Shown in pieces: positions 49,875-56,573 of a DNA stretch of 64,000 nucleotides (position 1 is the first letter of the stretch; the number at the start of each line of letters is the position of its first letter). Under the pieces are notes generated by a model, which was given only the letters and a program-made list of their open reading frames with translations, did no database searches and had not been told where the DNA came from. The DNA is from Variovorax sp. IB41 (GTDB lineage Bacteria; Pseudomonadota; Gammaproteobacteria; Burkholderiales; Burkholderiaceae_C). Location of the stretch: contig NZ_JAEFCB010000009.1 in assembly GCF_016405905.1 (NCBI RefSeq), forward strand, positions 186,001 through 250,000, in the 5' to 3' direction. The translations under genes were made by a program, and so were the position numbers.

Positions 49875-50678
49875 TCAGCGGCTCTCGAACGTGGGCGACC
49901 GCTTCTCGAGGAACGCGCTCACGCCTTCGCGGAAGGTCGGGCGGTCGATCAGCTCGCGCTGGCGTTCGCTTTCGTAGTGCAGCTGCTCCTTCAGCGTGTG
50001 GCGCTCGGAGGCTTCGAAGGCTTCGCGCGCTTCGATCACCGCATGCGCCGGAAGGCGTGCGAGGCGCTGCGCGATCGCGCGCGCATCGTCCATCAATTGC
50101 TCGTCGTCGGCGCAGGCCCAGATCAGGCCCCATTGCACCGCGCGGCCCGCGCTTAGGCGTTCGTCGAGCAGCGCCATGCCCATCGCGCGCGCCTTGCCGG
50201 CGCGCCGCGGAATGGCCCAGGTGCAACCCAGGTCCGGCACGATGCCCAGCTTCGGGAGAAAGGGCAGATAGAAGTACGCGCTGCGCGCCGCGATGGTCAC
50301 GTCGGCCGCGAGCGCCAGCCCGACGCCCGCGCCGGCTGCCGCGCCGTTCACCGCGGCCACCACCGGCACCGGCAGCGTGCGCAGCGTCTCGATCAGCGGA
50401 TTGCTCAGCGACTGCATCCACTCGGCCGTCTGCGTGCCGAGCGACTTGCCTTCTTCGCCCGGCGCCATCGCGCTCAGGTCGGCGCCCACGCAGAAGGCCT
50501 TGCCCGCGCCCGTCAGGATCACGGCGCGCACCGCGCGGTCGTCGCGGATGCGCTCCAGCGCGTCGCGCAGTTCGACCTGCAGCCCGTGCGCGATGGGGTT
50601 CAGCTTGGCCGGCAGGTTGAGCGTGAGCGTCGCGATGCCGTCGGCCAGCTCATAGAGGATCGGTGATTGGGAGTCCAT
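49875..50678 (-). CDS. Enoyl-CoA hydratase/isomerase family protein (PaaG-like)
   Basis: This 267-residue crotonase-fold enzyme has the oxyanion-hole regions GKAFCVGADLSAM (about residues 60-72) and AAVNGAAAGAGVGLALAADV (about 110-129), then PKLGIVPDLGCTW. Asp replaces the second catalytic Glu of true hydratases, as in PaaG-type isomerases, so an isomerase-like reaction is more likely than hydration. No phenylacetate genes are nearby. The start is the ATG at 50678; the longer frame to 50939 is rejected. It lies 64 bases before the pfp gene on the same strand. Confidence 0.78.
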   Translation of the reverse strand: MDSQSPILYELADGIATLTLNLPAKLNPIAHGLQVELRDALERIRDDRAVRAVILTGAGKAFCVGADLSAMAPGEEGKSLGTQTAEWMQSLSNPLIETLRTLPVPVVAAVNGAAAGAGVGLALAADVTIAARSAYFYLPFLPKLGIVPDLGCTWAIPRRAGKARAMGMALLDERLSAGRAVQWGLIWACADDEQLMDDARAIAQRLARLPAHAVIEAREAFEASERHTLKEQLHYESERQRELIDRPTFREGVSAFLEKRSPTFESR

Positions 50679-50710
50679 GGCATCGAGGGTCGATGCCGAT
50701 GGCACGCCGG

Positions 50711-51046
50711 TCAAGCCGGGGACAACCCGTGGGGCCGAAGTCGCCAGGGCGACCACGCGCGCGCTGGCTTCGCGAGCGGCATGGCGGCGGGCTGCGCATC
50801 CGACACGGTGATGCACGACGCCGTCAGCGCCGACACCAGGATGCGCCGGTGCTCGGTGCCGTCGAAGCGTTCGCCGGCCTCGAGCACGATGTCGCGCGGA
50901 TCGCGGTCCAGCGTGACCCAGACGGTGCCGCTGCGGCACTCGATGCCCACGCCCGCGCCGTCGGGCACGGCGAAGACGGTGCGCGTCGGCAGGCTGACGT
51001 GAAAGCGCGAGGAAGCGGGCGGGCGGGTATTCGGTTGGGTGCTCAT
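50711..51046 (-). CDS. DUF2917 family protein
   Basis: This 111-residue protein (start ATG at 51046, with GGAG about 7 bases upstream; an ATG at 51058 is possible) contains VGIECRSGTVWVTLDRDPRDIVLEAGERFDG split as VGIECRSGTVWVT and DRDPRDIVLEAGERF, typical of the DUF2917 cupin-like small family. It is divergent from a LysR gene with a T-N11-A palindrome between them, so it is a probable target of that regulator. Function is unknown. Confidence 0.72.
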   Translation of the reverse strand: MSTQPNTRPPASSRFHVSLPTRTVFAVPDGAGVGIECRSGTVWVTLDRDPRDIVLEAGERFDGTEHRRILVSALTASCITVSDAQPAAMPLAKPARAWSPWRLRPHGLSPA

Positions 51047-51061
51047 GGCAAGCTCCATTGC

Positions 51062-51076
51062 ATTCGGGATACGAAT
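51062..51076. promoter_or_regulatory. LysR-type operator (T-N11-A palindrome)
   Basis: ATTCGGGATACGAAT has perfect 5-base inverted arms and the T-N11-A spacing of LysR sites. It lies between the DUF2917 start and the lysR gene, 16 bases from the former and 53 from the latter. Confidence 0.6.
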
Positions 51077-51128
51077 GAATATAGTGAGTCGCCCCCTTCC
51101 TTACACGCGGTCATTCGGAACTCGTTGC

Positions 51129-52064
51129 ATGCATCCAGAGAATGCGAAAGCCTCCAGAACGCCGAGCGGCGAACTCCCGCCGCTGGAATTGCTGCGCAGT
51201 TTCGAGGCGGCCGCGCGCCAGCTCAGCTTCACGCTGGCGGCCGGCGAGTTGCACCTCACGCAGTCGGCCGTGAGCCGGCAGATCCAGCAGCTCGAAGCCA
51301 GCCTGGGCGTGCTGCTGTTCGAGCGCCGCCATCGCGCGCTGGCGCTCACCGAGGCCGGCGGCGTGCTGCAACGCGCGGTCACCGACAGCCTGGAGCGGCT
51401 GCGCGATGCCACGGCGCGCGTGCGCGCGAGCGCAGCGCCGCGGCAGGTGGCAATCACCACCACGCCGGGCTTCGCATCGCTCTGGCTCATTCCGAAACTG
51501 GCGCGCTTCACCGGCACGCATCCGCAGGTGGACGTGCGCGTGTCGGCCACGCTCGATGTGCTCGACCTGGACGTGAGCCGCCTCGATCTCGCGGTGCGCT
51601 TCGCGCCCATCGGCCGCGGTGTGGGGCCGGCGCTGTTCGAGGAGTCGGTGATCCCGCTGTGCTCGCCGCAGCTGGCCGCATCGCTGCGGGAGCTCTCGGA
51701 CTTTTCCAGGCTCACGCTGCTCACCGTCGAATACCCGGACCACAGCGAAGCCCCGACCGCCGACTGGGAGCCGTGGCTCAAGGTGATGGGGCTGCAGGAC
51801 CTGCGCATGAAGAGCACGCTGCGCTTCACGCAATACGCCGATGCGGTGGCCGCCGCGGTGGCGGGGCAGGGCGTGGTGATCGGGCGCTTGCCGTTGCTGC
51901 GCGAACTCGTGCGCGACGGCCGGCTCGTGGCGCCGCTCGGCGAGGGCGCCGCATCGCACCGCGGCTACTTCATCGAGATGTCCAGGCGCGCCGCGAGCAA
52001 CCGCGACGCGCAGGACTTCGCGCAATGGCTGCGCGACGAAGCCGAGGCGGCGCAGCGGACCTGA
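51129..52064 (+). CDS. LysR-family transcriptional regulator (GcvA-like)
   Basis: This 311-residue regulator has an N-terminal winged helix ELLRSFEAAARQLSFTLAAGELHLTQSAVSRQIQQLE (about residues 20-56; QSAVSRQIQQLE is the recognition helix) and a periplasmic-binding-fold effector domain. The GcvA-like subgroup is suggested by SFTLAAGELHLTQSAVSRQI. I start at the ATG at 51129 with GGAA about 8 bases upstream. It probably regulates the divergent DUF2917 gene and itself through the palindrome at 51062-51076. The inducer is unknown. Confidence 0.85.
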   Translation: MHPENAKASRTPSGELPPLELLRSFEAAARQLSFTLAAGELHLTQSAVSRQIQQLEASLGVLLFERRHRALALTEAGGVLQRAVTDSLERLRDATARVRASAAPRQVAITTTPGFASLWLIPKLARFTGTHPQVDVRVSATLDVLDLDVSRLDLAVRFAPIGRGVGPALFEESVIPLCSPQLAASLRELSDFSRLTLLTVEYPDHSEAPTADWEPWLKVMGLQDLRMKSTLRFTQYADAVAAAVAGQGVVIGRLPLLRELVRDGRLVAPLGEGAASHRGYFIEMSRRAASNRDAQDFAQWLRDEAEAAQRT

Positions 52065-52089
52065 CGCAGGTCCGCTGCATCGAGGGCGA

Positions 52090-52668
52090 TCAGCCCGGCA
52101 GCAGCACCTTGTTCACGACGTGGATCACGCCGTTCGACTGGTACACGTTGGCGATCGTCACCATCGCGGTGCCGCCCTTGGCATCGGTCACCATCACGTT
52201 GCTGCCGCTCATCGTCGCGGTGAGCGTGCCGCCGCTGGCGGTCTTGAGCACGGCCTTGCCGCCGCCCGCGTTGATCGCGCTCATGAGCGCGGGGCCGTCC
52301 ATCTTGCCGGGCACCACGTGATAGGTCAGCACCTTGACCAGCGTGGGCTTGTTCTCGGGCTTGAGCAGCGTGTCGACGGTGCCGGCCGGCAGGGCCGCGA
52401 AGGCGGCGTTGGTCGGCGCGAACACGGTGAACGGGCCGGGGCTCTTGAGCGTGCCGACCAGGTCCGCGGCCTTGACGGCGGCGACCAGCGTCGTGTGGTC
52501 CTTCGAATTCACGGCGTTGTCGACGATGTCCTTGGTCGGGTACATCGCGGCGCCGCCGACCATCGGGTTGGACGACATGCCGGAGCTGCCGCTGCCGCTC
52601 ATCCCCATGCCGCCCGCGCAAGCGCCGAGCAGGACCGAAACGCCGAGTGCGATCACGAGTTTTTTCAT
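52090..52668 (-). CDS. Fasciclin (FAS1) domain lipoprotein
   Basis: This 192-residue protein has a short signal MKKLVIALGVSVLLGAC with Cys17 as the likely lipidation site, a Gly/Ser/Met-rich linker, and one FAS1 domain (about residues 48-192) with KSPGPFTVFAPTNAAFAALP and the final IHVVNKVLLPG. Such secreted proteins are linked to adhesion or surface attachment in other bacteria. The ATG at 52668 has a CAGGAGA ribosome-binding site. It is convergent with lysR (25-base gap) and divergent from the leader region that follows. Confidence 0.88.
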   Translation of the reverse strand: MKKLVIALGVSVLLGACAGGMGMSGSGSSGMSSNPMVGGAAMYPTKDIVDNAVNSKDHTTLVAAVKAADLVGTLKSPGPFTVFAPTNAAFAALPAGTVDTLLKPENKPTLVKVLTYHVVPGKMDGPALMSAINAGGGKAVLKTASGGTLTATMSGSNVMVTDAKGGTAMVTIANVYQSNGVIHVVNKVLLPG

Positions 52669-52932
52669 GGAAGTCTCCTGGAAAGAAATGGTTGTCGAGG
52701 TTCTCTGTGGAAACCGCCAACAGCTCGGAGGCGCGATGCGCTTGAGACCAATACGGCAGGCCCGCGCAACTGGATTCACCGCGCATCGGCGCGTCGGCTT
52801 TGCGCCACAGCGTTGCAAGTGGCGCTTGCGCATCGCGCAGCGGCTCGACAGAATCCGCCCTTCGTTTTTCAGCAACAGTTTCTTTCCACCGCGCCTGGCG
52901 ACTACCGACCTCCCGGGCGACAAACCAATTCA

Positions 52933-52956
52933 ATGAACCGTTTCCTGAACACCTGA
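52933..52956 (+). CDS. Possible 7-residue leader peptide
   Basis: ATG at 52933 followed by Asn-Arg-Phe-Leu-Asn-Thr and TGA. It precedes the hairpin-terminator pair by about 50 bases. The ribosome-binding site is poor and the frame is open far upstream, so it may be chance; it is listed because of its position in an attenuator-like leader. Confidence 0.25.
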   Translation: MNRFLNT

Positions 52957-53004
52957 CCCGCACACCGACCGCCCCGGCCGGATGTGCATCCATGCATCCG
53001 CCGA

Positions 53005-53023
53005 GGCCTTGTCGACAAAGGCC
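53005..53023 (+). promoter_or_regulatory. Alternative hairpin overlapping the terminator stem
   Basis: GGCCTTGTCGACAAAGGCC forms a 6-base stem (53005-53010 with 53018-53023). It uses bases 53018-53023 that also form the 5' arm of the terminator, so the two structures cannot coexist. Confidence 0.55.
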
Positions 53024-53056
53024 CCGCGCAGCCATTCGCCGGGGCCTTTTTGTTTC
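53017..53056 (+). terminator. Intrinsic terminator in the leader of the unknown-gene pair
   Basis: AAAGGCCCCG (53017-53026) pairs with CGGGGCCTTT (53040-53049) around a 13-base loop, followed by TTTTGTTT. The run ends 14 bases before the ATG of the following gene, in whose ribosome-binding region (GGAG 53058-53061) it almost lies. This placement suits attenuation. Confidence 0.75.
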
Positions 53057-53070
53057 TGGAGTGTGCGCAC

Positions 53071-53298
53071 ATGAGTGCTCAACGAAAGGCCCGCGACGAC
53101 GACAAGCGTCTGGGCCGGTTCTACTTTTCGGTGCCGTCCACGGCACCTCGCAATCCCGTGGTGGCCGCGATGGCGCGCCGCGAATCGAGCCAGGGCGCCG
53201 GGCGCCACCTGCGCACCCACCGCGCGGAGCGGCGCGCGCAGAAGGTCGCGTTGCAGAAGGCCGCACGCAGCGTGGGGCGAGGGGGCGACGATGCGTGA
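53071..53298 (+). CDS. Small basic protein of unknown function
   Basis: This 75-residue protein (ATG at 53071, GGAG 9 bases upstream) is rich in Arg and Lys, with RKARDDDKRLGRFYFSVPSTA and a basic helix RAERRAQKVALQKAAR. It has no signal, membrane span or motif I recognise. The composition suggests RNA or ribosome binding, which is a guess. It overlaps the next gene by 8 bases and sits immediately after the terminator, so it is the first gene of a two-gene unit. Confidence 0.55.
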   Translation: MSAQRKARDDDKRLGRFYFSVPSTAPRNPVVAAMARRESSQGAGRHLRTHRAERRAQKVALQKAARSVGRGGDDA

Positions 53299-54082
53299 AG
53301 ACATGGACAAGGTCATCGTCGAACGCCCGCGCCGCGGCGGTGGCGTGCAAGGCGACGGACGCGCCTTTCGCAACAGCCGCGAGCGCGGTTCGCACCTGGG
53401 CATGAAGCGCGGCTACGACCACCCGAAGGGGCTCAACGAGAACCTCGCACCGCTCAAGCGCTGGCTGCACAAGCAGGTGCACCGGCCGTGGGACAAGGTG
53501 TATGCCGAACTCAACAGCGGCATCGACCGCCGCAGCACGGTACAGGCGCACATCTTCCAGCACATCGACGACTTCGTGGAACGCCGTGCCGAACTGCGCG
53601 ATGGCGAGGTCTGCGTGCCGCCGCATCGCTGGGGAACGCACCGCAGCGTGCCGTTGCGCGAGGCGCCGAATGTCGAGCTGTTCGTGCATCCGGTCACCGG
53701 CATCCTGCTGCCCAACCGGCGACTGGCTGAGGCGAAAGCTGCACGACGTGCCGACCGCAAGACGTGGGCCGCGCAGCGCGGCGACGTGCCGTACGCGGTC
53801 TATCACGTGATCGACGAGACCACGCAATGGCACTGCGTCGACAGCTGCTGGTTCGAGATCAAGCTCGCGCAGTTTCCTGAAAGGGCTGGCGCGACGCAGC
53901 CGGAGGAGAGGCGCTACGACGTGCTGCGTCGTTGCCTCGTCACCCGCAGCGGCGCGGCGCAACGCCCCGCGCCCGGCATGCCCACCCACTGCGGCTTGTA
54001 CGGACGCAACGATGTCTACGCGGCAGCCAAGCGCCAACTGAGCCGCCGCGAAGTGCGGGCGCGTCTTGGCGATGCCGCTTGA
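53291..54082 (+). CDS. Uncharacterised 263-residue protein
   Basis: The start is the ATG at 53291, overlapping the small basic gene by 8 bases. The N-terminal ~45 residues are Gly/Arg-rich and basic (ERPRRGGGVQGDGRAFRNSR). A central conserved-looking stretch reads LNENLAPLKRWLHKQVHRPW and DKVYAELNSGIDRRSTVQAH followed by IFQHIDDFVERRAEL. Later segments VPYAVYHVIDETTQWHCVDSCW and GVCVPPHRWGTHRSVPL-like VCVPPHRWGTHRSVPL have His/Cys/Trp. I think similar sequences occur as hypothetical proteins in distant phyla, but this is from memory. No membrane span. The codon usage is like its neighbours. Function is unknown. Confidence 0.6.
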   Translation: MREDMDKVIVERPRRGGGVQGDGRAFRNSRERGSHLGMKRGYDHPKGLNENLAPLKRWLHKQVHRPWDKVYAELNSGIDRRSTVQAHIFQHIDDFVERRAELRDGEVCVPPHRWGTHRSVPLREAPNVELFVHPVTGILLPNRRLAEAKAARRADRKTWAAQRGDVPYAVYHVIDETTQWHCVDSCWFEIKLAQFPERAGATQPEERRYDVLRRCLVTRSGAAQRPAPGMPTHCGLYGRNDVYAAAKRQLSRREVRARLGDAA

Positions 54083-54097
54083 GGCAGCGCGCCACCG

Positions 54098-55120
54098 CTA
54101 CGGGCTGTCGAGCTCGCGCTTGATCGACGCGTTGCCGATCTTCTTGCGGCACTGCAGCCGGCGCGCGCCCGGTCCCACAGCAATGCCCAGGTCGAGCAAT
54201 AGCCCATCGCGCAGGCGAGCGTCCCCGTGGCGCAGCGACTTGTCGATCGCATCGACCCTGGCGAACAGTTCGTCGAACGGGTCGTCGTCGTCGATGGAAT
54301 CGGGTCGCGGCCCCTTGGCATAGGCAGTGACCAGCAGTTCTTCTTCCAGCCCAGGTGCCGTTGCAAACAGCGTCGCATGCGCCGCGATCCACGCGCGCAT
54401 CGTCGCCACATCCACCGTGGCCGCATAGGTGCGCATGGCCGCCGCGCGATAGCTGTCGCCGAAACCCTGGGTCGCTTCGCTGAAGCGCAGCGCCGCATCG
54501 AGGCCTTGCTGCGTGGCCATCTGCTCGACCAGCAACGCGCGCGCATCGAGCAGCGTGTGGCGCTCCTGGCGCTGGCTGGCCTTCTTGTGCTTTCGCAGAA
54601 AAGCGTCGACATCGCCGCGACGCGCGTATTCCATCAGCAGCACGCGGTCGGCGCGGTGCGCCATGTCGGGGCGCAGGCGCGGCGTGATCTCCTCTTCGAC
54701 GCGCGCCATATCGCCTTCGATCGCGAGATCGGCCGCGATGTGCAGCAGCAGATGGTCGCGCAGGATGTCGTCTTCCACCTGCAGCGTCCAGGCCAGCATC
54801 TCCGTCGCGTCGAGGCCGGCCGTGTCGAACAGGACTTCGAGGCGATCCTTCCAGCTCAGGCTGTGGCTGCTGCGGCTGTCCCGCAGCCGATACATCATGG
54901 CGGCCCACGGCGTGCGATAGCCGCGATGTCCGAGATACCCGCAACCCAGCCCCTTGCCTGCGTAGGGCTCGGCGGCGAGCGCCTCGATCAGCGGTTGGAT
55001 CCCTATGGCCAACGCATCGAGCTGGGCCTTCTGCTCGGCGCTCGGGTAGTAGCCGAAGGCGTGGTCGAGGTTGATCGCGTGGAGGCAGCGCGCGAGCGCA
55101 TCGTGAATGCGAGGGTCCAT
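54098..55120 (-). CDS. Uncharacterised alpha-helical protein
   Basis: This 340-residue protein (ATG at 55120) appears almost all helical, with repeated helix-turn-helix units between residues 90 and 290 (LEVLFDTAGLDATEMLAWTL, RDHLLLHIAADLAIEGDMAR, RADRVLLMEYARRGDVDAFL). The N-terminal part contains GYLGHRGYRTPWAAMMYRLRD. A TPR/HEAT-like scaffold is possible but not assigned. The acidic PDSIDDDDPFDELFARVD segment follows. It is convergent with the preceding unknown gene (15-base gap) and lies downstream of an MFS gene on the same strand (43-base gap). Function is unknown. Confidence 0.55.
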   Translation of the reverse strand: MDPRIHDALARCLHAINLDHAFGYYPSAEQKAQLDALAIGIQPLIEALAAEPYAGKGLGCGYLGHRGYRTPWAAMMYRLRDSRSSHSLSWKDRLEVLFDTAGLDATEMLAWTLQVEDDILRDHLLLHIAADLAIEGDMARVEEEITPRLRPDMAHRADRVLLMEYARRGDVDAFLRKHKKASQRQERHTLLDARALLVEQMATQQGLDAALRFSEATQGFGDSYRAAAMRTYAATVDVATMRAWIAAHATLFATAPGLEEELLVTAYAKGPRPDSIDDDDPFDELFARVDAIDKSLRHGDARLRDGLLLDLGIAVGPGARRLQCRKKIGNASIKRELDSP

Positions 55121-55163
55121 CGGCGGGATGATAGAAGCGGGAGCGCCGCTCCCAGTCCTGCGA

Positions 55164-56441
55164 TCAGGCGCCGGCGCGTGCAGGCACCGGCGCGCGCGGC
55201 AGCAGGGCGAACGCAAGCGTCCCCGCCGCCAGCATCCCCGCCACCGTGAGAAACACCGCACGGAACGGCTCGACCCCATGCGCCACGCCCCACGACGCCG
55301 CCACGCCGGTCGTCCATTGCATCAGCGACACGCCGAGGAACATCGCCATGTTCATCAGCGCCATCGCACGCCCCGTCATCGCGGCGGGGTAGCCGTTCTT
55401 GGTGTACGCGTACTGCAGCACGCTGTAGCCCGAGATGAGCCCGTAGACGATCGGCAGGCCGATGTCGACCGCGCGCGAATGCGTGAACGCCATCGCCGCG
55501 AACATCAGCGCACCGGCCGAGGCGCAGCCCATCATCCAGCGCGTGCGCCGCGCGGGGCCCGGGTCCAGGCGGCCGAACAGCGCGGGGCTGATCATGCCGG
55601 TGACCGTCATCACCAGCGCCACGTTGCCGCTGGCGACCAGCGACAGGCCATGCCGCTCGTGCAGCACCGGCCCGAGCCAGAGGCCACGCAGCGTGATGAA
55701 GGCGGCATACGACACGCAGGCGAAGCACAAGAGGCCCAGCGTGTGCGGCATCGCGAACAGCGGCAGCAGTTCGCGCACCGCCTTGCGCAGCGACTGCCGC
55801 TCCGCCGGCGCGGACTGCGGCGCAGGGTCCGCCGCGCGCGCCGGTTCGCGCACGCGCCAGAAGATGATGATCCACGACAGCACCGCGAACGCGGCCAGCA
55901 CCGTGTAGCCGGCGCGCCATGACGCGGCCTCGATCAGCAACGCGAGCGGCGTGCCGGTGAACACGATGCCCAGGCCCGCCAGGCTCATCACCAGCCCCGA
56001 CATCGCGGTGAAGCGCGAGGCATCGAAATGCCGCGCGATGAACACCGTGCACGCGAGGAACGCCGGCGCGCAGCCGACGCCGATCAGCGCCTGTCCGAGC
56101 AGCAGCATGTGAAAGCTCGGCGCCACAGCGCACAGCGCCGCGCCCGCGATGGCCAGCGGAAAGGCGGTGAGCACCGTGCGTCGCACGCCGAACATGTCGA
56201 TCGACACGCCCATGGCGAGCTGCATGATCCCGAACATGAAGTGAAAGGTGCCGGCCCACGTGCCCAGTTGCTGGGGCGAGAGGCCGAAGTGGGTGCTCAG
56301 CGGCGTGGCCATCATGGCGCCGACGGTGCGGAAGGCCTGGCTCAGCGCGAAGGCACTGGCGAGGGCCACGAGCATGGCGGCCGCGGAGGTCGACCAGCGC
56401 GAAGGCCGAGGCGAGGGCGGCGGTGCCGCGTTCGTGTTCAT
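55164..56441 (-). CDS. MFS transporter
   Basis: This 425-residue major facilitator permease has twelve predicted spans, with the first at AAAMLVALASAFALSQAFRTV and the conserved loop GVSIDMFGVRRTVLTAFPLAIAG after span 2. I chose the ATG at 56441; an ATG at 56492 has a better GAGGGG ribosome-binding site and would add 17 residues, so the start is uncertain. No neighbouring catabolic genes indicate the substrate. It is downstream of malate synthase on the same strand, with a strong hairpin between. Confidence 0.82.
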   Translation of the reverse strand: MNTNAAPPPSPRPSRWSTSAAAMLVALASAFALSQAFRTVGAMMATPLSTHFGLSPQQLGTWAGTFHFMFGIMQLAMGVSIDMFGVRRTVLTAFPLAIAGAALCAVAPSFHMLLLGQALIGVGCAPAFLACTVFIARHFDASRFTAMSGLVMSLAGLGIVFTGTPLALLIEAASWRAGYTVLAAFAVLSWIIIFWRVREPARAADPAPQSAPAERQSLRKAVRELLPLFAMPHTLGLLCFACVSYAAFITLRGLWLGPVLHERHGLSLVASGNVALVMTVTGMISPALFGRLDPGPARRTRWMMGCASAGALMFAAMAFTHSRAVDIGLPIVYGLISGYSVLQYAYTKNGYPAAMTGRAMALMNMAMFLGVSLMQWTTGVAASWGVAHGVEPFRAVFLTVAGMLAAGTLAFALLPRAPVPARAGA

Positions 56442-56508
56442 CGAGAGGGGAAGATCCGAAAGAAGAGAGAGCGGCACGAATGCTAATGGCATGCCGCCCC
56501 TCATGCAG

Positions 56509-56530
56509 AACGGCGCCCTCGGGCGCCGTT
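56509..56530. terminator. Perfect GC-rich hairpin after malate synthase
   Basis: AACGGCGCCC (56509-56518) and GGGCGCCGTT (56521-56530) are fully complementary. It lies 43 bases past the malate synthase stop on the minus strand. On that strand no T run follows, so it is a weak terminator or RNA-stability hairpin. Confidence 0.5.
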
Positions 56531-56573
56531 CGTTCATTCGCTCAAGCCCGGCGGAATGCCGGACAGATGCGGA

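Larger units (their letters stand above)
52669..53070 (+). other. Intergenic leader region with attenuator-like structure
   Basis: This 402-base stretch has no protein gene I can support. It contains the divergent promoter area of the fasciclin gene, a very short frame MNRFLNT (52933-52956), an alternative hairpin and an intrinsic terminator just before the next start. A weak promoter candidate is TTGCGC (52826-52831) with CAGAAT (52849-52854), 17-base spacing. As no plus-strand gene ends here, the terminator must act on a leader or small RNA. Confidence 0.55.
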
